NCBI GenBank assembly: GCA_016490735.1
Contig: JAEMWC010000134.1
Coordinates: 72,501-136,500, forward strand
Origin: Pachyseris speciosa
Lineage: Eukaryota; Cnidaria; Anthozoa; Scleractinia; Pachyseridae
DNA length: 64,000 nt
Direction of reading: 5' to 3'
Under the pieces are notes generated by a model, which made no database searches, was not told where the DNA came from, and saw nothing but the letters and a program-made list of their open reading frames with translations. The translations under genes were made by a program, and so were the position numbers. This document shows positions 44,101 through 57,264 of this stretch, piece by piece (within the stretch, counting starts at the first letter, position 1; each line of letters begins with the position of its first letter).

Positions 44101-47100
44101 CCATCTATAGTCTCTCCACTGACAACATCTTTGATGTCAGGAAAAAGAAATAAAAGGACTATTATTCATTACTTGTAGTAATGCAAAAAAGCACAGCTTC
44201 CTAATATCATTCGTAAATTGCAGAATGACTTTAATTTCTCACTTGATCAGCTGAGACAAATCTTCACTCTGCCACATTCTGTTGTACTTGAATCATATGT
44301 AAAAGGTTTTCAGTTCAAAGTGATTAACTCTATTTTATACACAAGGGACGATTTGTACTCTTTTGCAAGGCAGAATCGGAAACCTTGTACCACCTCTTGT
44401 ATCAGTGTTCTTTTGTTAGGCAGTTCTGGAATGAATTTCAAGGTTACTGGCACCAACTCTCAAATCAGCAAATTCATCTTACTCTTAGAGATGTTTTATT
44501 TGGAATAATATCTAAACCATGCCCTTTACTTAACCTACTGAATTACTTTATAATAATTGGGAAACTGTTTCTATGGGACTGCTGAAGAACCCAAATTCGA
44601 CCCAAAATCCAAGGATTTCAAAGTAAAATAGTCATCAAATATGAAACCGAAAGAAAGATCAATAACACAAACTTCTTTAAGAAAAAGTGGGTACTACACT
44701 GTATCCCCAATTAATTGAAGATTTGCATTACAAATAGATTTTTGTGTGGTATTTACAACCGTAAGTGCAACTGTAACCCATTGTAAGTCTCTTTTTCTTT
44801 TTTGCTTCATTAGTAGCAGCATTTAATTTAATATTGTAACCATTATGTGTAACTAGTAAGTGATTTTAGTTTTGTAAATTAGGTTAGTAGTTTAAGTTAG
44901 TATTGTAAGTATTGTAAGTAGAGTTAGTATTCTAAAGTTAATAAAAGTGGAGGAAAAAAAATCCTTTATGGGATAATTTTAAACTTTGTTTAAGGGGAAC
45001 CTTCACTCTCACAACAAATTCATGCTAAATTGATGGAAATAATTACTAGATTTCAAATTGTTTTAAAGCATGGATATAACATTTAAGTGTTCAAAAAAAT
45101 GGATATCATCATCGCCTGTTTTCGCTTTTAAGTTTCATGGGTGCCGCCGTTTTGGCTTTGATGACGCAAGATGGTTGCAGCTATTGTAAGGAAGCAAATG
45201 AAGCTGAAAATCCTTTGTGTTAAACAATAGGGCAAACATCACGCATCATCAAATCCAAAATGGCCACACCCATGAAACTTAACAGCGAAAATGGGCGATG
45301 ATGATATCAATATTTATGCACACTTAAATGTTATATCCATGTTTTAAAACAAAATTTGAAATCTAGTAATTATTATCTACAATTTAATGTGACTCAATTT
45401 GTTGTAAGAGTGGAGGTTCCCTTTAACTCTTCCCCGTCATGTACCAGTATGTTATTTTGTAGTTATTAAGCAGTTACTGTTTCTTAAATAGAAATTCAGA
45501 GTTATGAGCTTATTCATTTTACATTTTGTTTCAGTTATCCTTCAGTTGAGGTTGCAAACTTCACAGTTTCATGGACAGATGGGCTGGCATTTAATGCAAT
45601 CATTCACAGATACAGGTCAGGAAATTAATTTTATTTTATTTGAAGAAATATTCATGGTTTTCCTTTTTGGCTGGCAGCCGGTGATTTTCGCTGCCTGTGA
45701 ACGACTCAATTGCCGGCAGCTGTGCGCCAAAGAATCGCTGTTGTTAAGCAACAATTTTCGCTTGCGTACACATAATCTCCACCTGCTTTGCTCAAGTCGA
45801 CTGCCGGCAACTCCACTTGAAAAGGAAAATCCTGAGTATTCTAACAGGATGTTCCCAGTTCAGCAAAGGCTGGTTTGAATGGGGTCCTGTATTAACATTA
45901 AATTAATATAATTTACAGTATACATACAATCATATTATTATAGATAAGGTAAATTTCAGATTTGTACATTGGCAGCATAATTATTTATTTATCAGTTATC
46001 ACATGGCAATGTATCACATATCACAAAAAAAGGAAGTCTTTGTAATTTTTTGTTTGGGAGTGGTCAAACCATGGAATGGGATTTTAACAGATATCTGATC
46101 AGGACTTCCTTTTCAACTGAGGTTATCGAGATTCTCATCCTAAAAATCTGTTCAGGATTTGACATAATTGCCCTAAAATTAGTTACTTTGTACTCTTTGT
46201 GGTGAATTTTTGTCATTGTTGGATGTAGTGTTTTATTTTGAGGTACATGTATCAAATGTAGGGGTAAAAATGGCAAGAATTAAGTTATCTTTTGGAATTT
46301 TGAGTTTTTAGTCTCATTAGAAGTTAAAATGCAGAACTTGGAGGGGGGCCATGCAGGGGACTCGTTATTTCACCTCCTCCACACAAATGCCTGTTTAACT
46401 GAGCACCACATTCCTTTCCCAGGCTAAGCCAATCACATCAAACTTTCTAAATTCTGGAAAGTTGAGCTTCCAAGGTGGACTTTGACCACTGGATGCTTTC
46501 TGTGGGAATAGTTCAATATGACAGAGACAGACCTTGAGCGAGCTCTGAGCACCATGTGCTCTACGTTCAAAATTTTGTTTAAATGCCTATCAACTGAAGT
46601 TGCAATTAAGGAATTTGTGAGAGGAAATAACGACATTTTCGTCAATTTGCCGACTAGTTACGGAAAGTCGCTGCCTTCAATATCCTGGCAGCAACTCTTA
46701 TTTATTTATTTATTTATTTATAACAGTATTTATACAGGGTACTCTCTCACAGCAGTGGTTTTCAGAGAGGCCCTGTATATAATAACAAAAAAATGTACAC
46801 TGACAAGAGCATAATAAAGATTATTATTATTATTATATTATTATTAATATTATTTAAGAAGTATTGGCATATCTTTGGTTAGTCTGAGTAATTTGGAGGA
46901 TGGAGAGTCTTTGTCATTGGCAGACCATAGCATGCATTGGATCAAGCGAGCAGAGAGGCAGCAAGCTGCATATAATGTTACCGTCCACCTTGCGTGAACT
47001 GAGGGAAAAAGTATGAATTGCCATCTGCGTTTGATAACCTCTGACCGCTTCTCCAGGACATTTTGAGGTTGTTGTGTGGGTGACTTTCATTTGCTTCTAT

Positions 47101-48075
47101 TCATGTAAGCAACTGTTGCCCGTAGCTCGAGGAGGCCTAATCTCTCATAAGTTACTCTACATAGTTTATTGTTAGGTCTCCTCACCACCTTCCTCTCTAT
47201 TTAAGGTAGCTCGAAATAGTTTTCATTTCCTTGAGACAAGTTTACGAATTCTTTTCTAAATACGGTTTGGTTAATCGTACCGATATGACATTTGCACCAT
47301 AAATAAATTAAACATCATAGATTCATTACATCATACATGTATGTTTTCCAAAAAAACTGTTATCATGGCTACTATATGGCACATCCATTTGACTCCTCAG
47401 ATTCGACATACATTGTCTTATTTGAAAAACAGGCCAGTGAAATCTTCTCAAACTGCTATATATATATATATATATATGATATCCGGAATGATCTTCAAAA
47501 TATTTAAGTTTAAAAAAATTTTGAAATGTCTTAAGAATTGGTATATGTATGCATCTAATTTATCTAAGTTGTCACAGTAAATACAGTCAACTCTCCGCCA
47601 GTGGACACTCGTGTAAGCGGACAGTTCTACTTACGGACTCTTTTTTCAATTCCCCTTTTTACCTCCCAGTCAAACTCTGTATTTGCACATTCCCGTAAGC
47701 GGACACTCTCTTATAAGTGGACGCGGACAGTTTAGAAAATGAAAAATTGGATTTTTCTTTTGTTTACACCCTCTTGTAAGTGGACACCTCAAGTATAATA
47801 ATTGACTCTCAGCAATGGAATTTGTCTTTAATTTGCTATTAATCAACAAAAATACTGTTACAGTATGGCCTTCTTCAGAGCAACAGAACAGTGGGGATCA
47901 GTTTTGTCACATATCCTATTTCACGAGAAAGAAGACAAAGAAAGCTGTCAAACGAAAACAAAAAATAACAGCCCAAACAGTTAATTTATTTAGAGTTGAT
48001 CATGATTTGATTTAGTCTCCCCAATTAGTAGAGCATCTCTGCTCAGCTAGATAGATTTGAGACTTGAATAAAGTG

Positions 48076-48123
<48 letters not shown>

Positions 48124-51100
48124 GTTACTATGTATACTATATATTTCTTTTCTATTTTGTGCTTTAACATTTGACATCAATAAAGAGTTTCAGTTGCCAT
48201 TTTTGGCTAGCCAATAAAACATGTAATTAACACCCACTAATTAAGTAAGCGGACATCCACCATAATCATTTTTCGTGGGTGTCCGCTTATGATAATTCTC
48301 GTAAGCGGACAGCTCTACTAATGGACACTTTTTCCAATCCCCGAGGGTGTCCGCTTATGAGAGAGTTGACTGTATGAAAAACGTTTACTGATCAGAAGTG
48401 GAAATATAGGTACCTAAAGTTGGAAAATGAGGAAAAATTCAGTGGGCACTAGATCTGTGTTTACGCATGAGCAAAATTTGTGTACGGGTGAAGTGACTGG
48501 CAGCAACTGGCAAGATGTCATCTTCTAGCCCTTTGTGTGAAGTATTTGTATTTGTTGTTAATAGGAGATATTTTCCCATTCGACCATTTCATGAAAAGAA
48601 GCAAAGTAAGCAAAATCAGGGGGTAGCATTAGAATGCTTTTGCATAAGCATTCTAATGCAAGACTTCAAGACTTTTAATAGTCTATTCTTTGTTTATATT
48701 TGCAATTTTGAAGTTGATGTTCTGGAGTCCTGGAGTCCTAAGCATTGAACTGTTTATTTTGCTAGTTAACAGAATCGGCTGTATTACTTCCGAAGTAAAA
48801 CTATTTTGAGCCACCTTAATCTTATATTTATGTATTATTACTTTGTGTGGAAATAAAAAATAAAATTAATAAATAATAAGTAAAGATTGAGCTTTGTTGT
48901 TGTGCCATGTGTGAGAATTTCATGTCTGTTTACTTTACGTTTCATCGACTGATAAATGCTTCAGGTTTCTAAATTCTTTTTTGCTTTTTCACATTTTAAA
49001 GTCTCTTTGTAACACATCTATTACTCAAAACAAATCAGCTCCAGTGCTTTGGTACATTTACAAATGTGCGAGAGATAAATTATAAGTTGCCATCGCTAGG
49101 CAATTGCTCAATTGTGATTGGCTGGGATGCCTTTGAGCCAAACATTGGGAAAGAAATGTTGGCTTCAGGTTAGTAGGCATTTGTTGAGAGGAATTGAAAT
49201 ACGAGTCCCCTAAAAATGACTGCATGGGAGGCTGGAGGGAGGGTTGGGGAGGAAGGAAAATTGAAATTAAAAACAATATGTGCAATGAAATTTATAGAAA
49301 TTTCTGCTCAATTAAAACTGTAAATCTGAAATTAGTAGGGTTTAATTTTATTAAGATGAATCTCTCATTCACCAATGACAGGCCTGATCTTGTGGACTTT
49401 TCCAAGTTGAGTAAATCCAGCCCAGAACAAAATCTGGAGTACTCATTTCATGTCGCAGAGAAAGAACTTGGTGTTCCTAGGTTGCTGGATGTTGAAGGTA
49501 AGCTTTCAAACTTGTAAGCCCTAATGTGGACATCCTGTATTACTATCCTCCTCACTGTGATTTTCATATTTTGTGACATTGTAAAACGCTTTTGATCGCA
49601 TCTGGAAAGAGCACTATAGAAAGTTTTAATTCCACATTTTGTTAACAGTATCGAATCATGTTTTGAACCTTTTTCACCCCTCTTATGACTCCCAAACTTC
49701 ATGAGAAGATGAGAGGATGTAGGAAATCTTAACGAAGTGATCATTTTCCTCTGCTTCTTCCTATGTGCAGTCAGTTGCTCAGCATTTTGTTGTTGGTAGT
49801 ATTAGTCCCCCTGTCTCAATACAGCCTTTCATGCCACAAAATTTATAGATTTTCTGTGTAACTTAAGTTTGGTTTTGTGGTGGCCAAATTAGTACAACTA
49901 TTGCACTTGTGTATGATATTTGCCTTTTAGATCTGGCCCACACAGATCATCCAGATGAAAAGTCTGTCATGACCTACGTTTCTTCACTGTATGAGATATT
50001 TCCAAAAGAACCTACAGTACAAGAAACACTGCATGATAATGTAAGTGATATTGCTTGGTAATGGTACAGTGTTACTAGCCCTGCTGGATATGGCCTAATA
50101 ATTTCTGGCTTGAGAATTGATACTGGAGGAATGGGGATAGGGAATTCACTGAGAAGACAAGACTTACAGTAGCTGGTGTTCTGAATCCATTTTGTTTAGT
50201 TGTGTTTTCCACTTCTTTCATTTTCAGTCCATCCATTTTCAATTTATCACTCATAATAATGCTCTCTTTTCAGGAAAAACTCTTTAAGTTTGAAGAATAT
50301 TCCCACCTGGCAAAGACTCTTGTTGTCAACATCAAGGATGTTATGCAGAGACTTGAGAAACAACGGTTCCCAAAAACTGTTCAGGGAATAAAGGTCGGTT
50401 GGATAATTTGTCATGTATAGTTTAATAAATAAGCGGGAGTATTGACATTATCAAGTTTAAAGCATAACTGGCAGCTGAGTGTTTTTAATTAGGACTTGAT
50501 AAAACACTAATTGCAAATTTAGCAGCCCAGTGGTCCCTGGCAACTTACTTTTGCCTTTGGGCAACAAGGAGTACTTAGTTTTTGCACAAAATTACTATGC
50601 TGGGTACCATGAATTTCAAAGGTTCGGAGTTTTGGGCTCCCTAAATTTTTTCTTAGAGCACAGCCTTGACTTCAAGAGCTTAACTGTTTGTCTATCCATT
50701 CTTACACTGATGTTTAGATTTTGGGTATTTTTAGTCTAGAAAAAAGCGGACTTAAAATTCAGCTGTCTGTATCAGATATAAACACACTCATTAAACATTA
50801 ATTTCTTTACATGTGCAATTAGTTTTTCCTTCAGACTTATTAATGAGTTTTTATTTGAAGTCATGCTATGTATCCTACTTGTCATCCCCACACATTCTAA
50901 CTTCATTTTATAAATACAAGCTTGAACAAATTTAGGTTTTTTTGTAACAAATTATGTTTGTAGTTCCTGAATATGTTCTTTTTACTGGCATCATTTTCAG
51001 GAGCTGATTGTCGAATACAATCGCTATCGTATAAGTGAGTTTCCAAACATGGAAACCTCTAGGCATTCTCTGAAAATGGTTTTCCGTGAACTCCAGGTAA

Positions 51101-53759
51101 AATACTAGCAATAATACTGCATTTTGTAGTGATTAACTGTATAAATATTGTGTTATTTACATCTTAGATCTAATTCTTTCCTAATTTAGTGTCTAAAAAA
51201 TGTTGACTTTGTTTTCAAAAGTCGTGCTACTCCTGAAGAAGGCAAAACATCTGGTTACAAGTACAGTTAACTGAACTTCCTTTTTGCTTAATGTAATATT
51301 GTTTCACCATTTGCTTGTAGAATTTAAAGGAGCTCAGTCCACGATATTTTGGGTCATTAGAGACATCAAAAAATACTATGTTTAAATAATGGGAAACAGT
51401 GAATTAACAATTTGTCAGGGAAGATAAGCACCAAAGAGGATGTATGGTGAGAATGGTGAAGAATGGAGAAGATTGAAACAGATTAAAAAGTGACCTTTTT
51501 GAAAAATTGAAGCTAAACTTTCAAAATCCAAAGACTGTGATGTAGCTCCTTTAAATCTCAATGTTCTTGTCAACCATCAATGCCCTATGAATTAAAAATA
51601 CAGCAAACTCTTTCTATATGAACATCATTGAAACCAACAAAGGCTATCTGCTTTACAGATGTGTCTGCTTTAAACTGAATTCTGTAATAATAATATGACA
51701 GACATATAGCCTGCATGGACCAGCTCAAGATAGTCCACCTTAGTTATTAAAAAGGTGTCTGCATTAGAAATGTGTACTCTCCAGTTCCAAATTTGATAGA
51801 TGAAAAAAAAAAAGCTTGGCTTGTGATGGCATAGAGATGGTACAAGAAGACAGCGAGATGGGAAATTGAAATTTTGTGGAAGTCAAACAGTTCCTTCCAT
51901 TCCACCCACATGGCACTGAAAAGTGCAATACATGTACATCTACATGTACATGTACATATTTTGCATTTCAAACAGTTAAACCAAACATTTGGACTGAATA
52001 GACTGTCCCCAGATGACCTGTGGCTTGTCTTTTTCTTATCTTCAGGCTCTGTATGGTCCCATGGCAACCTGGCTTGAGTTTCCATATGAATGCAGCCCCA
52101 GGGAGTTGGAAGTGGTAAGCATTTATTGTTCTTTGTGTGTTTCATAAACAAATGCTTTGCACAGAAACATTTCATTGATACACACATCAGCACAGCATGT
52201 ACCGTCAAAAAAGTGCTCATTCAAATAGCCCTTTTGATGTTATTTCTTGAGATTTGTCCCCAGTAGTGTAGCCTCCTATACAATAATCGCATAGGAGGAC
52301 AAATCGTCACAAGTTTTTAGGAGAGTTGTATTTCACCTCCTCCCACAACTGACTGTTGTGTGCTGGAGGCAATCAGTAGTGGTACTTACATGTATTTGAA
52401 AGCACAAGCCCACAGCCCATTGTATGTTGGAATATCTTACATGAATATGTTAAGTTATCTAAGGGACGGTGCAGTGGTGAGAGCACTCACCTCCCACCAT
52501 TGTGGCATAGGCTTGATTCCCAGTCATGGTGTCATGTGGGTTGAGTCCGTTTTGGTTCTTGTCCTTGCTACGAGAGGTTTTTCTCTGGGTACTCCAGGTT
52601 TCCCCTTTCCTCAAAAACCAACATAATTATCCAAATACCAATTTGATTTTGGCCTGGAGAACATTCATGTTTCATTAGGATTGTCAAATTACCGTATGGA
52701 ATGAGTTACCAGGTGATTAGTAGAAGCTGATAGCTTTCAGCATTTTAAATCTAAGCTCAAATTGTATTTAGATATTTGATTGTTAAGATCTTGATTTATA
52801 TTTCTCCTTTTTTTTTGAGGGAATTGCCATATAGGGTTAACCTCTTAACTTCCTTTTCTAGGAGCATTTTTTCTTTTTAGTTTTTTATTCGTATATATAG
52901 TTTGCTTCTGGAATAAATAAAGTATGTATGTATATGTATGGTTGTTCGAAAGTTGATTAACCCTAATACAAGATTAAAAATTAAGCAAGGAGTTTATTTC
53001 TCTATCCACAAATGTTGTTCAGTGCTGATATTCTGTAAAATGTTAGATCATTTGTCATTTATCATTTGTTTGGCGCGAATTAGCATTTGGCTATCATTGC
53101 ACCTTACAACACTGGCTGGGGGACTGAAGAATCTAGTGGTTACTACTAAGTTAGGATCTCACTTGTTACAGGATTGTAATTAGGGATAAAAATCTAACTG
53201 GGGAATTCTTGAGTCAGGATAGTTGGGATCTTGGCTTATTCTCAGAGTGCTACCTATCCAAGTACAAGAATCTTACCTGCAGTGTGTTTTGCGTCAATGT
53301 ATTAAAAGCACATGCATGTCGCTTCTTTACAGTTGTGGACAAATCTGGTTGAGATGCAGGATAACTACAACAAATCACTGAGAATCGAACTTACCAGGTA
53401 ACATGACATATGGAAATTATCGTTAACTGACACATTTTCAAGTCTGTACATGCTATTTCCTCCAATAATAATTAGATGCCAGATTAAAGCAGATTAGGGG
53501 AGCAGGGTTGGCGCAGTGGTGAGAGTGCTCGCCTTCCACCAATGTGTCCCGGGTTCGATTCCTGGACTCGGCGTCATAAGTGGGCTGAGTTTGTTGGTTC
53601 TCTACTCTGCTCGAGAGGTTTTTCTCCGGGTACTCCGGTTTTCCCCTCTCCCCAAAAACCAACATTTGATTTGATTTATTTAGAGTTGATTTGATTTAGT
53701 CTCCCCAATTAGTAAAGCATCTGTGCTCGGCTAGATAGATTTGAGACTTAAGTAAAGTG

Positions 53760-53806
<47 letters not shown>

Positions 53807-56800
53807 ACTTACGTTTATCTGCGACCAGAGTTCGCTAAAGAATATTGAGTGGAATTTACAGAGAGGAATGCCTGGTGCTACGTCGGTGGGTGGTCTGAAG
53901 ACCAATATTTGACTCTATTAATTGAGTTGTTAAGGCAAATGGCCACAGCAAAGGGATTCAAAAGCTGACGTCACGAGTTCTAGCTCTAACGAAGGACTTG
54001 ATTCTCCTCAGGGAGTCCAATTTACTTGGTCAACTCGGTTAATAATACCCAGAATTCAAAGATAAGTCAAGTCTGCCATCTTTGCACTAGGGTATAATTG
54101 AGACTTGAGATTTGCTAAGTTTTTACTGATTGGGAAGTAATTTGACTTAGCATCTCATTAAAGTCGGAAAACTGAGAGGATTCTGGCAAGAGTTAAGTGA
54201 CTTTTGGTCTCTTGCAGCTGCAATAGATGCAGCATGTTAGTCGGGCTATTTAACTGCATACCACGCGCCTGCTCCCGATAGCCTAAGTTATGAGTAGTGT
54301 TCGAAGGATTAAGTAGGCAAAAATAATTATTACTTGACTTGATATTGTTCGAAGTTTTCTTGTGATATAGTGTGAACGTTGATCTTTTTCTGACGTCTTA
54401 TTTGGAATTTTTTTAGGCTTGAACAAATGTTTCAGGTGGCAGAAAAGATACAAAAAGAGGTAAGGATTGGCGTACCACTGATTAAAGAAGTTGCTGTTTA
54501 GTGTTCGAGTTTTCTTTTCGCATCATTTTTGCAAGGTCCTTCAGTAGTTGCTTGTTGAAGGTTAATTAAATGTTCTCCGACCACGTGGTTTGTAAAAAAC
54601 AGAAAACAACAACAAGAAACAAACAAACAAGCGAAACAAAACAACAACAACAACGAGAGGCTACTTACATGAAAAGTTCCGTTCCCCTGAAATAAATGAG
54701 TTTTAAGAGGGTCCTCTTGTACTCCCGCGGATTTTTCTAGGAAGATCGAAGGGAACTTCGCTCGCGGGGTAGAGGTCAACTTAAACGGAACCAGCTTAAT
54801 ATTTCATTTTCTCGCTTTTTCTATACTAGGCAACCCTCGTTGATGCTTCATTGGATGATATTGAGGAGAGGATAAAATCTGTGAGTAAAATATAAACCAG
54901 CTAAAGTGACTGCAACAGCAACAAAAGAAACAAAAGTGAAATAAAAAAATCGAATACTTATTTAACAGGTCTGTCTGTTAAATAATCAGAGAGACAGTCG
55001 AGGGGGAGACAAGTAGGCGCAATAATCTGGTCTCCGAGTTTCTTTATACACTTGTTTCTAATGGGTAGAGAAGGCCGCCTTGTCTCTGCCATCCACCCTA
55101 GTTTTAAGTCCCCTTTGGGCCAAAGTTTTCCCCCCAAATGGGCGTTAAAATAAGGGGAGGAATTTTAACTACATTTTTGGACAGATCGTCACCCCGTAAC
55201 CGTACATCCCTCATTTCCCTGCAGGATTTGCACGATTTTCATTCAAAGGCGCATAAAGCTTTCTTCTAGAACCTCATATACCGTGGTTAGGCTTTTTAAA
55301 GATTAAGAAGGCGGAAAAACATCCATCGCGGAGCAAAAAGAATGCGTAATGCCAAAACTCTGAAGAGCTGAGATGTTTTTGTTTCCGCACGCAACTTCCG
55401 CTAGTTTGTTTTTGTAACTTGGAATCTGTTAAAATAAAGAGGATCTTCAACTTGCAAACTGATCGCCTTTTGGTGTTTGTTCCAGGAGGAGGAACTTGGT
55501 GACACGTTAGACCAAGAAACAAGAAGAAAGCACTTCTATCAAATTGAAAAGTCCCTTGTTGTAAGTAAAATGTGGTCGCGTTTTTTCAGTTTGTGTTGGG
55601 CTTTAATTGCGGTCTCGGTCCTTTAAACCACAGTGTGACTCATCTCGACGTATCGTTGTTCTTATTCTCGCTTGTAGTATCAGTCAACGCATTTTCTGTT
55701 GCTCTTGTAGATGTTCGAGTCCAGTATCAAGCACATGATATCTGGTGTAGATATTCTAATAGCCGGCCGATACTCCAGACATGACGAACTCAGAATCAAG
55801 TAAGTAATTTTGGTTCAGTCACTTCGTCTCGTATCATCTTCTGTCGTGTCTTGTTACCTTTTCTTACATGCTCTCACAGAGCTTATTTTAAAAAGCGCTA
55901 CTGCGGGTTCAACAGGTGTTGTAGTGTGGGTTCAATCACAATTTAGCTAACAACTAGCACAAGTTACTGTTAGATCGAAAGTTGTATACGAGAAGGTCAA
56001 ATAACCTGGAGTCCCTTTGATTAAGACAGGCCCGCAAACGACGTTCAAGACTCCGTGCGTTTGGTAGACTGCTCTTTTGAGTATCTGTTGCGGTTATGAA
56101 TCAGTCTTTTTGAATGCCCTATGCACAGCCTTTTAAATACATTAAATGGAAATTGAAAGTCTGCAAAGTACGAGCATGATGTTGAACTTTGTTGTTCTGT
56201 GTTTGTTTTTGACTTTTGCGAACTTGAGCCCTGAGGGAGTCGTGCTTCATATTTGCAAAACTTTCTCTCGCTCTCGCAAGCCTTAAATTAGTAAAAGAAG
56301 CACAGGACAACAAAGGTCAACAAAATTTTCATATTTTTTTCAAATGAATGCTTTCAAACCCTAAATATGAATGGTAGGCCTGTGGGCCAACTTTGGAATC
56401 AAACCTGATTACTTGTGTTTGGCTTTCTTTTCAGGGTTCAGTCTATTGAAAGACGTTGGATTGAAATGAAAGATCGTCTGGATGCGCGTTCCACTAAAAT
56501 GGTCACTTATCAAACGTTCAGTACAACAGACGGCAAGAAAATGAAACTGGAGCTGCCTGTGGAAAAGACGGTTGTATCAACAGAAGAAACTACACCATCC
56601 ACTGATTATCCTGAGGGGGAGGAGGTTAGAACAAGGAGAAAAGTCATTACTATCACAAAGAGGACGTATCGCTCCTCAGGGGGAACCCCCACGGAAACAA
56701 GAACGACTGTTGCTCGCATTATGTCTGCCGAAGGTTTAAATGACGGTAAGTGATGAAGATATATTTTAAAGCAGAAATTATTCTTTGCCTCTTTTCAAGT

Positions 56801-57056
56801 TTACTAGCTTCCATAATTTATTTTAACAGTTTATTAAGGTACTACCAGAAACCCAAAAGGGTTGAAACGTGTAACTGCCCTGTGTGTGCTTGGAAACAAG
56901 CTTCCTAATATTCAATTTGCTAAGTACCATAATTGGAACATCAAGAGAGAAACATTCAACCAATCAGTTCGCAAGAACAACGTGACACAATACCACCAAT
57001 GTTTCCGCGCGAAATTAAAAATGGCGGACACGTCGGTGAGACGAAAAGGAAAACAG

Positions 57057-57097
<41 letters not shown>

Positions 57098-57219
57098 CGG
57101 TGAAACACTCGGAAGAAAAACGGAGGTGGAGAAATTTGAGGAGGTGTAAAAGGTTATTGAGAACACCTGGCAGAAACCTCTGCGACTACTCTTTACTCAC
57201 GGCAAATACTGGAGCGAGA

Positions 57220-57264
<45 letters not shown>

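Noticed and set aside
49194..49517. 107-residue frame continuing through exon 8
   Set aside because: Its 3' part is the real exon 49382-49497; the upstream extension is intronic, because the preceding exon joins at the acceptor at 49381 in correct phase.
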